Notes under the pieces: generated by a model
What the model was told of the DNA's origin: nothing
Database searches by the model: none
The model's input: the letters and a program-made list of their open reading frames with translations, nothing else
Assembly (NCBI GenBank): GCA_037013495.1
Contig: CM072810.1
Span: 51,942,843-52,006,842, forward strand
Origin: Hippophae tibetana
Taxonomy: Eukaryota > Streptophyta > Magnoliopsida > Rosales > Elaeagnaceae
Length of the DNA stretch: 64,000 nt
Direction: 5' to 3'
Translations under genes and position numbers: made by a program
In this document: positions 1 through 11,575 of the stretch, one piece after another
How the letters are laid out: each line of letters opens with the position of its first letter
Numbering within the stretch: the stretch's first letter is position 1

Positions 1-75
1 TTGAACTGTCACCCTTAATCCTCGTTCAAAGATCACAACAAGTCACGAGGTTGTTACCCCCCGTGCACGACACAA

Positions 76-90
76 GTCATTCTAAATGAC
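76..90. other. Short inverted repeat, 6-bp arms and 3-base loop (example copy)
   Basis: GTCATT-CTA-AATGAC is a perfect dyad at about monomer position 76-90 and is among the best conserved stretches. The variant CAAATCATTC in R monomers alters one arm. It is preceded by the C tract and, where the tract ends in G, by the 8-bp palindrome CGTGCACG. Function is unknown. Confidence 0.75.
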
Positions 91-140
91 ACTTGGAAAC
101 AACATAGAAAGGTTCCCCACAACAACAAACCCAGGGATGG

Positions 141-150
141 TACTTACCTC
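141..150 (-). other. Splice-donor-like sequence on the minus strand (example copy)
   Basis: The minus strand reads GAGGTAAGTA, a full match to the eukaryotic 5' splice consensus. Most monomers have it. Types with GGTTCTTACC read GAGGTAAGAA, and types with GGTACCTACC read GAGGTAGGTA. Whether the array is transcribed is unknown, so the match may be chance fixed by amplification. Confidence 0.3.
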
Positions 151-227
151 GGTTGCATCATTCCGTCTCTTGTAAGCGAACTTCACCTCGAACTTGTGCT
201 TTTATGGGATACAAATTCGGAGATCAT

Positions 228-239
228 GTTTTGATACCA
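228..239 (-). other. Motif resembling a plant LTR-retrotransposon primer-binding site (example copy)
   Basis: On the minus strand this reads TGGTATCAAAAC, close (about ten of twelve) to TGGTATCAGAGC, the site complementary to initiator methionine tRNA in many plant LTR elements. It is present in essentially every monomer. If it is real, the satellite would be an amplified fossil of an LTR/leader junction. I see no LTR pair, protein domain or polypurine tract to back this, so it is a suggestion only. Confidence 0.3.
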
Positions 240-270
240 AATATAGGAAAATAGCTAATCCTTCCTTCCT

Positions 271-284
271 AAAGCTTAAGCTTT
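271..284. other. 14-bp perfect palindrome near the monomer end (example copy)
   Basis: AAAGCTTAAGCTTT is its own reverse complement and holds two HindIII sites around one AflII site. It recurs about every 297 bp. In most B monomers, and in some G and I monomers, it is changed to AAAGCGTAAGCTTT or AAAGCATAAGCTTT, which breaks the symmetry. HindIII digestion would be expected to give a monomer ladder. No protein is known from this sequence to bind it. Confidence 0.9.
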
Positions 285-3200
285 CAATACGGGACGCATG
301 AACTGTCAACCTTAATCCTCGTTCAAAGCTCACAACAAGTCACGAGGATGTTACCCCCCCGTGCACGACACAAGTCATTCTAAATGACACTCGGAAACAA
401 CAAGGAAAGGTTACCCACAACAACGAACCCAGGGATGGTACTTACCTCGGTTGCATCATTCCGTCTCTTGTAAGCGAACTTCACATCGAACTTGTGATTT
501 TATGGGACACAAACCTGAGATCATGTTTTGATACCAAACATAGGAAAATAGCTAATCCTTCCTTCCTAAAGCGTAAGCTTTCAATACGGGACGCTTGAAC
601 TGCCACCCTCAATCCCCGTTCAAAGCTCACAACAAGTCACGAGGATGTTACCCCCCCGTGCACGACACAAGTCATTCTAAATGACACTCGGAAACAACAA
701 GGAAAGGTTACCCACAACAACGAACCCAGGGATGGTACTTACCACGGTTGCATCATTCCGTCTCTTGTAAGCAAACTTCACCTCTAAGTTGTGCTTTTAT
801 GGGATACAAATCGGAGATCATGTTTTGATACCAAACATAGGAAAATAGCTAATCCGTCCTTCCTAAAGCTTAAGCTTTCAATACGGGACGCTTGAACCGC
901 CACCCTTAATCCCCGTTCAAAGCTCACAACAAGTCACGAGGATGTTACCCCCCCGTGCACGACACAAGTCATTCTAAATGACACTCGGAAACAACAAGGA
1001 AAGGTTACCCACCACAACGAACCCAGGGATGGTACTTACCTCGGTTGCATCATTCCGTCTCTTGTAAGCGAACTTCACATCGAACTTGTGCTTTTATGGG
1101 ACACAAACCTGAGATCATGTTTTGATACCAAACATAGGAAAATAGCTAATCCTTCCTTCCTAAAGCTTAAGCTTTCAATACGGGACACATGAACTGTCAA
1201 CCTTAATCCTCGTTCAAAGCTCACAACAAGTCACGAGGATGTTACCCCCCCGTGCATGACACAAGTCATTCTAAATGACACTCGGAAACAACAAGGAAAG
1301 GTTACCCACAACAACGAACCCAGGGATGGTTCTTACCTCGGTTGCATCATTCCGTCTCCTGTAAGCGAATTTCACCTCTAACTTGTGCTTTTATGGGATA
1401 CAAATCGGAGATCATATTTTGATACCAAACATAGGAAAATAGTTAATCCTTCCTTCCTAAAGCTTAAGCTTTCCATACGGGACGCTTGAACGGTCACCCT
1501 TAACTTGTTCAAAGCTCACACCAAGTCACAAGGATGTTACCCCCCATGCACGACACAAGTCATTCTAAATGACACTTGGAAACAACATAGAAAGGTTCCC
1601 CACAACAACAAACCCAGGGATGGTACTTACCTCGGTTGCATCATTCCGTCTCTTGTAAGCGAACTTCACCTCGAACTTGTGCTTTTATGGGATACAAATT
1701 CGGAGATCATGTTTTGATACCAAATATAGGAAAATAGCTAATCCTTCCTTCCTAAAGCTTCAGCTTTCAATACGGGACGCTTGAACTGTCACCCTTAATC
1801 CTCGTTCAAAACTCACACCAAGTCACGAGGATGTTACCCCCCATGCACGACACAAGTCATTCAAAATTACACTTGGAAAAAACATAGAAAGGTTACCCAC
1901 AACAACGAACCCAGGGATGGTTCTTACCTCGGTTGCATCATTCCGTCTCTTGTAAGCGAACTTCACCTCGAACTTGTGCTTTTATGGGATACAAATTCGG
2001 AGATCATGTTTTGATACTAAACATAGGAAAATAGCTAATCCTTCCTTCCTAAAGCTTAAGCTTTCAATACGGGACGCATGAACTGTCAACCTTAATCCTC
2101 GTTCAAAGCTCACAACAAGTCACGAGGATGTTACCCCCCCGTGCACGACACAAGTCATTCTAAATGACACTCGGAAACAACAAGGAAAGGTTACCCACAA
2201 CAACGAACCCAGGGATGGTATTTACCTCGGTTGCATCATTCCGTCTCTTGTAAGCGAACTTCACATCGAACTTGTGCTTTTATGGGACACAAACCTGAGA
2301 TCATGTTTTGATACCAAACATTGGAAAATAGCTAATCCTTCCTTCCTAAAGCATAAGCTTTCAATACGGGACGCTTGAACTGCCACCCTTAATCCCCGTT
2401 CAAAGCTCACAACAAGTCACGAGGATGATACCCCCCCGTGCACGACACAAGTCATTCTAAATGACACTCGGAAACAACAAGGAAAGGTTACCCACAACAA
2501 CGAACCCAGGGATGGTACTTACCACGGTTGCATCATTCCGTCTCTTGTAAGCAAACTTCACCTCTAAGTTGTGCTTTTATGGGATACAAATCGGAGATCA
2601 TGTTTTGATACCAAACATAGGAAAATAGCTAATCCGTCCTTCCTAAAGCTTAAGCTTTCAATACGGGACGCTTGAACTGTCACCCTTAATCCTCGTTCAA
2701 AGCTCACAACAAGTCACGAGGATGTTACCCCCCCCGTGCCCGACACAAGTCATTCTAAATGACACTTGGAAACAACAAGGAAAGGTTACCCATAACAACG
2801 AACCCAGGGATGGTACTTACCTCGGTTGCATCATTCCGTCTCTTGTAAGCGAACTTTACCTCGAACTTGTGCTTTTATGGGACACAAACCTGAGATCATG
2901 TTTTGATACCAAACATAGGAAAATAGCTAATCCTTCCTTCCAAAAGCTTAAGCTTTCAATACGGGACGCTTGAACTGTCACCCTTCATCCTCGTTCAAAA
3001 CTCACACCAAGTCACGAGGATGTTACCCCCCATGCACGACACAAGTCATTCTAAATGACACTTGGAAACAACATAGAAAGGTTACCCACAACAACGAACC
3101 CAGGGATGGTTCTTACCTCGGTTGCATCATTCCGTCTCCTGTAAGCGAATTTCACCTCTAACTTGTGCTTTTATGGGATACAAATCGGAGATCATATTTT

Positions 3201-4347
3201 GATACCAAACATAGGAAAATAGTTAATCCTTCCTTCCTAAAGCTTAAGCTTTCCATACGGGACGCTTGAACTGTCACCCTTAATCCTCGTTCAAAGATCA
3301 CAACAAGTCACGAGGTTGTTACCCCCCGTGCACGACACAAGTCATTCTAAATGACACTTGGAAACAACATAGAAAGGTTCCCCACAACAACAAACCCAGG
3401 GATGGTACTTACCTCGGTTGCATCATTCCGTCTCTTGTAAGCGAACTTCACCTCGAACTTGTGCTTTTATGGGATACAAATTCGGAGATCATGTTTTGAT
3501 ACCAAATATAGGAAAATAGCTAATCCTTCCTTCCTAAAGCTTAAGCTTTCAATACGGGACGCTTGAACTGTCACCCTTAATCCTCGTTCAAAGCTCACAA
3601 CAAGTCACGAGGATGTTACCCCCCCGTGCACGACACAAGTCATTCTAAATGACACTCGGAAACAACAAGGAAAGGTTACCCACAACAACGAACCCAGGGA
3701 TGGTACTTACCTCGGTTGCATCATTCCGTCTCTTGTAAGCAAACTTCACCTCTAAGTTGTGCTTTTATGGGATACAAATCGTAGATCATGTTTTGATACC
3801 AAACATAGGATAATAGCTAATCCTTCCTTCCTAAAGCTTAAGCTTTCAATACGGGACGCTTGAGCTGTCACCCTTAATCCTCGTTCAAAGCTCACACCAA
3901 GTCACGAGGATGTTACCCCTCATTTACGACACAAGTCATTCTAAATGACACTTGGAAACAACATAGAAAGGTTCCCCACAACAACAAACCCAGGGATGGT
4001 ACTTACCTCGGTTGCATCATTCCGTCTCTTGTAAGCGAACTTCACCTCGAACTTGTGCTTTTATGGGATACAAATTCGGAGATCATGTTTTGATACCAAA
4101 TATAGGAAAATAGCTAATCCTTCCTTCCTAAAGCTTAAGCTTTCAATACGGGACGCTTGAACTGTCACCCTTAATCCTCGTTCAAAGCTCACAACAAGTC
4201 ACGAGGATGTTACCCCCCCGTGCACGACAAAAGTCATTCTAAATGACACTCGGAAACAACAAGGAAAGGTTACCCACAACAACGAACCCAGGGATGGTAC
4301 TTACCTCGGTTGCATCATTCCGTCTCTTGTAAGCAAACTTCACCTCT

Positions 4348-7316
4348 AAGTTGTGCTTTTATGGGATACCAATCGTAGATCATGTTTTTATACCAAACAT
4401 AGGAAAATAGCTAATCCTTCCTTCCTAAAGCTTAAGCTTTCAATACGGGACGCTTGAGCTGTCACCCTTAATCCTCGTTCAAAGCTCACACCAAGTCACG
4501 AGGATGTTACCCCCCATGCACGACACAAGTCATTCTAAATGACACTTGGAAACAACATAGAAAGGTTCCCCACAACAACAAACCCAGGGATGGTACTTAC
4601 CTCGGTTGCATCATTCCGTCTCTTGTAAGCGAACTTCACCTCGAACTTGTGCTTTTATGGGATACAAATTCGGAGATCATCTTTTGATACCAATTATAGG
4701 AAAATAGCTAATCCTTCCTTCCTAAAGCTTAAGCTTTCAATACGGGACGCTTGAACTGTCACCCTTAATCCTCGTTCAAAACTCACACCAAGTCACGAGG
4801 ATGTTACCCCCCATGCACGACACAAGTCATTCTAAATGACACTTGGAAACAACATAGAAAGGTTACCCACAACAACGAACCCAGGGATGGTTCTTACCTC
4901 GGTTGCATCATTCCGTCTCTTGTAAGCGAACTTCACCTCGAACTTGTGCTTTTATGGGATACAAATTCGGAGATCATGTTTTGATACTAAACATAGGAAA
5001 ATAGCTAATCCTTCCTTCCTAAAGCTTAAGCTTTCAATACGGGACGCATGAACTGTCAACCTTAATCCTCGTTCAAAGCTCACAACAAGTCACGAGGATG
5101 TTACCCCCCCGTGCACGACACAAGTCATTCTAAATGACACTCGGAAACAACAAGGAAAGGTTACCCACAACAACGAACCCAGGGATGGTACTTACCTCGG
5201 TTGCATCATTCCGTCTCTTGTAAGCGAACTTCACATCGAACTTGTGAGTTTATGGGACACAAACCTGAGATCATGTTTTGATACCAAACATAGGAAAATA
5301 GCTAATCCTTCCTTCCTAAAGCGTAAGCTTTCAATACGGGACGCTTGAACTGCCACCCTTAATCCCCGTTCAAAGCTCACAACAAGTCACGAGGATGTTA
5401 CCCCCCCGTGCACGACACAAGTCATTCTAAATGACACTCGGAAACAACAAGGAAAGGTTACCCACAACAACGAACCCAGGGATGGTACTTACCACGGTTG
5501 CATCATTCCGTCTCTTGTAAGCAAACTTCACCTCTAAGTTGTGCTTTTATGGGATACAAATCGGAGATCATGTTTTGATACCAAACATAGGAAAATAGCT
5601 AATCCGTCCTTCCTAAAGCTTAAGCTTTCAATACGGGACGCTTGAACTGTCACCCTTAATCCTCGTTCAAAGCTCACAACAAGTCACGAGGATGTTACCC
5701 CCCCGTGCACGACACAAGTCATTCTAAATGACACTTGGAAACAACAAGGAAAGGTTACCCATAACAACGAACCCAGGGATGGTACTTACCTCGGTTGCAT
5801 CATTCCGTCTCTTGTAAGCGAACTTTACCTCGAACTTGTGCTTTTATGGGACACAAACCTGAGATCATGTTTTGATACCAAACATAGGAAAATAGCTAAT
5901 CCTTCCTTCCAAAAGCTTAAGCTTTCAATACGGGACGCTTGAACTGTCACCCTTCATCCTCGTTCAAAACTCACACCAAGTCACGAGGATGTTACCCCCC
6001 ATGCACGACACAAGTCATTCTAAATGACACTTGGAAACAACATAGAAAGGTTACCCACAACAACGAACCCAGGGATGGTACTTACCTCGGTTGCATCATT
6101 TCGTCTCTTGTAAGCGAACTTCACATCGAACTTGTGCTTTTATGGGACACAAACCTGAGATCATGTTTTGATACCAAACATAGGAAAATAGCTAATCCTT
6201 CCTTCCTAAAGCTTAAGCTTTCAATACGGGACGCATGAACTGTCAACCTTAATCCTCGTTCAAAGCTCACAACAAGTCACGAGGATGTTACCCCCCCGTG
6301 CACGACACAAGTCATTCTAAATGACACTCGGAAACAACAAGGAAAGGTTACCCATAACAACGAACCCAGGGATGGTACTTACCTCGGTTGCATCATTCCG
6401 TCTCTTGTAAGCGAACTTCACATCGAACTTGTGCTTTTATGGGACACAAACCTGAGATCATGTTTTGATACCAAACATAGGAAAAGAGCTAATCCTTCCT
6501 TCCTAAAGCATAAGCTTTCAATACGGGACGCTTGAACTGCCACCCTTAATCCCCGTTCAAAGCTCACAACAAGTCACGAGGATGATACCCCCCCGTGCAC
6601 GACACAAGTCATTCTAAATGACACTCGGAAACAACAAGGAAAGGTTACCCACAACAACGAACCCAGGGATGGTACTTACCACGGTTGCATCATTCCATCT
6701 CTTGTAAGCAAACTTCACCTCTAAGTTGTGCTTTTATGGGATACAAATCGGAGATCATGTTTTGATACCAAACATAGGAAAATAGCTAATCCGTCCTTCC
6801 TAAAGCTTAAGCTTTCAATACGGGACGCTTGAACTGTCACCCTTAATCCTCGTTCAAAGCTCACAACAAGTCACGAGGATGTTACCCCCCCGTGCACGAC
6901 ACAAGTCATTCTAAATGACACTTGGAAACAACAAGGAAAGGTTACCCATAACAACGAACCCAGGGATGGTACTTACCTCGGTTGCATCATTCCGTCTCTT
7001 GTAAGCGAACTTTACCTCGAACTTGTGCTTTTATGGGACACAAACCTGAGATCATGTTTTGATACCAAACATAGGAAAATAGCTAATCCTTCCTTCCCAA
7101 AGCTTAAGCTTTCAATACGGGACGCTTGAACTGTCACCCTTCATCCTCGTTCAAAACTCACACCAAGTCACGAGGATGTTACCCCCCATCCACGACACAA
7201 GTCATTCTAAATGACACTTGGAAACAACATAGAAAGGTTACCCACAACAACGAACCCAGGGATGGTTCTTACCTCGGTTGCATCATTCCGTCTCCTGTAA
7301 GCGAATTTCACCTCTA
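4348..7316 (+). repeat. 10-monomer higher-order repeat, copy 1 (2968 bp)
   Basis: The order is G (second part), H, I, B, C, D, J, B, C, D, then the first part of E. Full monomer starts are 4454, 4751, 5048, 5345, 5642, 5939, 6235, 6532, 6829 and 7126. Rare shared variants tie it to the next copy: GATACCAATCG and GTTTTTATACC in G, GATCATCTTTTGATACC with ATTATAGG in H, GTGAGTTTATGG in B, and ATCATTTCGTCTC in J. The spacing between equivalent positions of the two copies is 2968 bp, for example 5939 to 8907. Confidence 0.9.
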
Positions 7317-7422
7317 AGTTGTGCTTTTATGGGATACCAATCGTAGATCATGTTTTTATACCAAACATAGGAAAATAGCTAATCCTTCCTTCCTAAAGCT
7401 TAAGCTTTCAATACGGGACGCT
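7126..7422 (+). repeat. Chimeric E/G monomer at the 10-mer duplication junction
   Basis: The 5' part is type E (CCTTCATCC, AAAACTCACACC, GGTTCTTACC, CTCCTGTAAGCGAATTTC) and matches the monomer at 10094. From about 7318 it is type G with the private variants GATACCAATCGTAG and GTTTTTATACC, matching the monomer at 4157. Both equivalents lie 2968-2969 bp away. The switch lies within 7307-7317, where the two parents are identical. This is the structure expected at the join of an unequal exchange. Confidence 0.88.
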
Positions 7423-10284
7423 TGAGTTGTCACCCTTAATCCTCGTTCAAAGCTCACACCAAGTCACGAGGATGTTACCCCCCATGCACGACACAAGTCA
7501 TTCTAAATGACACTTGGAAACAACATAGAAAGGTTCCCCACAACAACAAACCCAGGGATGGTACTTACCTCGGTTGCATCATTCCGTCTCTTGTAAGCGA
7601 ACTTCACCTCGAACTTGTGCTTTTATGGGATACAAATTCGGAGATCATCTTTTGATACCAATTATAGGAAAATAGCTAATCCTTCCTTCCTAAAGCTTAA
7701 GCTTTCAATACGGGACGCTTGAACTGTCACCCTTAATCCTCGTTCAAAACTCACACCAAGTCACGAGGATGTTACCCCCCATGCACGACACAAGTCATTC
7801 TAAATGACACTTGGAAACAACATAGAAAGGTTACCCACAACAACGAACCCAGGGATGGTTCTTACCTCGGTTGCATCATTCCGTCTCTTGTAAGCGAACT
7901 TCACCTCGAACTTGTGCTTTTATGGGATACAAATTCGGAGATCATGTTTTGATACTAAACATAGGAAAATAGCTAATCCTTCCTTCCTAAAGCTTAAGCT
8001 TTCAATACGGGACGCATGAACTATCAACCTTAATCCTCGTTCAAAGCTCACAACAAGTCACGAGGATGTTACCCCCCCGTGCACGACACAAGTCATTCTA
8101 AATGACACTCGGAAACAACAAGGAAAGGTTACCCACAACAACGAACCCAGGGATGGTACTTACCTCGGTTGCATCATTCCGTCTCTTGTAAGCGAACTTC
8201 ACATCGAACTTGTGAGTTTATGGGACACAAACCTGAGATCATGTTTTGATACCAAACATAGGAAAATAGCTAATCCTTCCTTCCTAAAGCGTAAGCTTTC
8301 AATACGGGACGCTTGAACTGCCACCCTTAATCCCCGTTCAAAGCTCACAACAAGTCACGAGGATGTTACCCCCCCGTGCACGACACAAGTCATTCTAAAT
8401 GACACTCGGAAACAACAAGGAAAGGTTACCCACAACAACGAACCCAGGGATGGTACTTACCACGGTTGCATCATTCCGTCTCTTGTAAGCAAACTTCACC
8501 TCTAAGTTGTGCTTTTATGGGATACAAATCGGAGATCATGTTTTGATACCAAACATAGGAAAATAGCTAATCCGTCCTTCCTAAAGCTTAAGCTTTCAAT
8601 ACGGGACGCTTGAACTGTCACCCTTAATCCTCGTTCAAAGCTCACAACAAGTCACGAGGATGTTACCCCCCCGTGCACGACACAAGTCATTCTAAATGAC
8701 ACTTGGAAACAACAAGGAAAGGTTACCCATAACAACGAACCCAGGGATGGTACTTACCTCGGTTGCATCATTCCGTCTCTTGTAAGCGAACTTTACCTCG
8801 AACTTGTGCTTTTATGGGACACAAACCTGAGATCATGTTTTGATACCAAACATAGGAAAATAGCTAATCCTTCCTTCCAAAAGCTTAAGCTTTCAATACG
8901 GGACGCTTGAACTGTCACCCTTCATCCTCGTTCAAAACTCACACCAAGTCACGAGGATGTTACCCCCCATGCACGACACAAGTCATTCTAAATGACACTT
9001 GGAAACAACATAGAAAGGTTACCCACAACAACGAACCCAGGGATGGTACTTACCTCGGTTGCATCATTTCGTCTCTTGTAAGCGAACTTCACATCGAACT
9101 TGTGCTTTTATGGGACACAAACCTGAGATCATGTTTTGATACCAAACATAGGAAAATAGCTAATCCTTCCTTCCTAAAGCTTAAGCTTTCAATACGGGAC
9201 GCATGAACTGTCAACCTTAATCCTCGTTCAAAGCTCACAACAAGTCACGAGGATGTTACCCCCCCGTGCACGACACAAGTCATTCTAAATGACACTCGGA
9301 AACAACAAGGAAAGGTTACCCACAACAACGAACCCAGGGATGGTACTTACCTCGGTTGCATCATTCCGTCTCTTGTAAGCGAACTTCACATCGAACTTGT
9401 GCTTTTATGGGACACAAACCTGAGATCATGTTTTGATACCAAACATAGGAAAATAGCTAATCCTTCCTTCCTAAAGCATAAGCTTTCAATACGGGACGCT
9501 TGAACTGCCACCCTTAATCCCCGTTCAAAGCTCACAACAAGTCACGAGGATGATACCCCCCCGTGCACGACACAAGTCATTCTAAATGACACTCGGAAAC
9601 AACAAGGAAAGGTTACCCACAACAACGAACCCAGGGATGGTACTTACCACGGTTGCATCATTCCATCTCTTGTAAGCAAACTTCACCTCTAAGTTGTGCT
9701 TTTATGGGATACAAATCGGAGATCATGTTTTGATACCAAACATAGGAAAATAGCTAATCCGTCCTTCCTAAAGCTTAAGCTTTCAATACGGGACGCTTGA
9801 ACTGTCACCCTTAATCCTCGTTCAAAGCTCACAACAAGTCACGAGGATGTTACCCCCCCGTGCACGACACAAGTCATTCTAAATGACACTTGGAAACAAC
9901 AAGGAAAGGTTACCCATAACAACGAACCCAGGGATGGTACTTACCTCGGTTGCATCATTCCGTCTCTTGTAAGCGAACTTTACCTCGAACTTGTGCTTTT
10001 ATGGGACACAAACCTGAGATCATGTTTTGATACCAAACATAGGAAAATAGCTAATCCTTCCTTCCCAAAGCTTAAGCTTTCAATACGGGACGCTTGAACT
10101 GTCACCCTTCATCCTCGTTCAAAACTCACACCAAGTCACGAGGATGTTACCCCCCATGCACGACACAAGTCATTCTAAATGACACTTGGAAACAACATAG
10201 AAAGGTTACCCACAACAACGAACCCAGGGATGGTTCTTACCTCGGTTGCATCATTCCGTCTCCTGTAAGCGAATTTCACCTCTA
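7317..10284 (+). repeat. 10-monomer higher-order repeat, copy 2 (2968 bp)
   Basis: This repeats the preceding block monomer for monomer, with starts at 7423, 7719, 8016, 8313, 8610, 8907, 9203, 9500, 9797 and 10094. By eye there are few differences, such as TTGAGTTGTC for TTGAGCTGTC at 7423 and ACTATCAACC for ACTGTCAACC at 8016. The low divergence means the tandem duplication is young compared with the divergence between monomer types. Confidence 0.9.
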
Positions 10285-10389
10285 ACTTGTGCTTTTATGG
10301 GATACAAATCGGAGATCATATTTTGATACCAAACATAGGAAAATAGTTAATCCTTCCTTCCTAAAGCTTAAGCTTTCCATACGGGACGC

Positions 10390-10685
10390 TTGAACTGTCA
10401 CCCTTAATCCTCGTTCAAAGATCACAACAAGTCACGAGGTTGTTACCCCCCGTGCACGACACAAGTCATTCTAAATGACACTTGGAAACAACATAGAAAG
10501 GTTCCCCACAACAACAAACCCAGGGATGGTACTTACCTCGGTTGCATCATTCCGTCTCTTGTAAGCGAACTTCACCTCTAAGTTGTGCTTTTATGGGATA
10601 CAAATCGGAGATCATGTTTTGATACCAAACATAGGAAAATAGCTAATCCGTCCTTCCTAAAGCTTAAGCTTTCAATACGGGACGC
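10390..10685 (+). repeat. Chimeric A/C monomer, 3-monomer duplication junction
   Basis: The 5' part is type A (AAGATCACAACAAG, GAGGTTGTT, GGTTCCCCAC) as at 11279. The 3' part is type C (CACCTCTAAG, AAATCGGAG, ATCCGTCC) as at 9500. The switch lies within 10568-10578. On either side the C(3')-D-E-A(5') sequence repeats at a spacing of 889 bp (E at 10094 and 10983). It is the join of a 3-monomer tandem duplication. Confidence 0.85.
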
Positions 10686-11575
10686 TTGAACTGTCACCCT
10701 TAATCCTCGTTCAAAGCTCACAACAAGTCACGAGGATGTTACCCCCCCGTGCACGACACAAGTCATTCTAAATGACACTTGGAAACAACAAGGAAAGGTT
10801 ACCCATAACAACGAACCCAGGGATGGTACTTACCTCGGTTGCATCATTCCGTCTCTTGTAAGCGAACTTTACCTCGAACTTGTGCTTTTATGGGACACAA
10901 ACCTGAGATCATGTTTTGATACCAAACATAGGAAAATAGCTAATCCTTCCTTCCCAAAGCTTAAGCTTTCAATACGGGACGCTTGAACTGTCACCCTTCA
11001 TCCTCGTTCAAAACTCACACCAAGTCACGAGGATGTTACCCCCCATGCACGACACAAGTCATTCTAAATGACACTTGGAAACAACATAGAAAGGTTACCC
11101 ACAACAACGAACCCAGGGATGGTTCTTACCTCGGTTGCATCATTCCGTCTCCTGTAAGCGAATTTCACCTCTAACTTGTGCTTTTATGGGATACAAATCG
11201 GAGATCATATTTTGATACCAAACATAGGAAAATAGTTAATCCTTCCTTCCTAAAGCTTAAGCTTTCCATACGGGACGCTTGAACTGTCACCCTTAATCCT
11301 CGTTCAAAGATCACAACAAGTCACGAGGTTGTTACCCCCCGTGCACGACACAAGTCATTCTAAATGACACTTGGAAACAACATAGAAAGGTTCCCCACAA
11401 CAACAAACCCAGGGATGGTACTTACCTCGGTTGCATCATTCCGTCTCTTGTAAGCGAACTTCACCTCGAACTTGTGCTTTTATGGGATACAAATTCGGAG
11501 ATCATGTTTTGATACCAAATATAGGAAAATAGCTAATCCTTCCTTCCTAAAGCTTAAGCTTTCAATACGGGACGC

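Larger units (their letters stand above)
1..4347 (+). repeat. Mixed satellite subarray (types A, B, C, D, E, G, H)
   Basis: Monomers start at 1 (A), 298 (B), 595 (C), 892, 1189, 1486, 1781 (I), 2078 (B), 2375 (C), 2672 (D), 2970 (E), 3266 (A), 3563 (G), 3860 (H) and 4157 (G). Type A has AAGATCACAACAAG, GAGGTTGTTACC and GGTTCCCCACAACAACAAAC. Type B has ATGAACTGTCAACC with CACATCGAAC. Type C has CTGCCACC and TACCACGG. Type D has CCATAACAACG and TTCCAAAAGC. Type E has CCTTCATCC with GATCATATTTTG. The monomer at 1486 is 2 bp short because its start reads TTAACTTGTTC. No simple HOR period covers the segment. The run B-C-D-E at 2078-3265 returns at 6235-7316 with the same rare GATGATACC in its C monomer. 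Confidence 0.85.

Noticed and set aside
7-21. Telomere-like repeat (CACCCTTAATCC)
   Set aside because: It resembles CCCTAAA only loosely and occurs once per monomer, not as a short tandem run.
20-40. tRNA-derived SINE or Pol III internal promoter (CGTTCAAAGCT as a B box)
   Set aside because: The B-box match is partial, no A box lies at a proper distance, and no cloverleaf or terminal T run is seen.
280-297. CENP-B-box-like sequence around TTTCAATACGGGACGC
   Set aside because: CGGGA matches the 3' end of the box, but the required TTCG at the correct distance is missing.
2970-3161. Repeated open frames of about 60-99 codons on the plus strand (also at 1505, 2722, 5939, 7126, 8907, 10094, 10983, 13951, 14840, 16917, 22261, 27606, 31760, 35668, 40433, 54679)
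   Set aside because: All are windows onto the satellite monomer, most start at TTG or inside the repeat, none has a recognisable domain, and equivalent monomers close the frame. Period and identity come from tandem copying.
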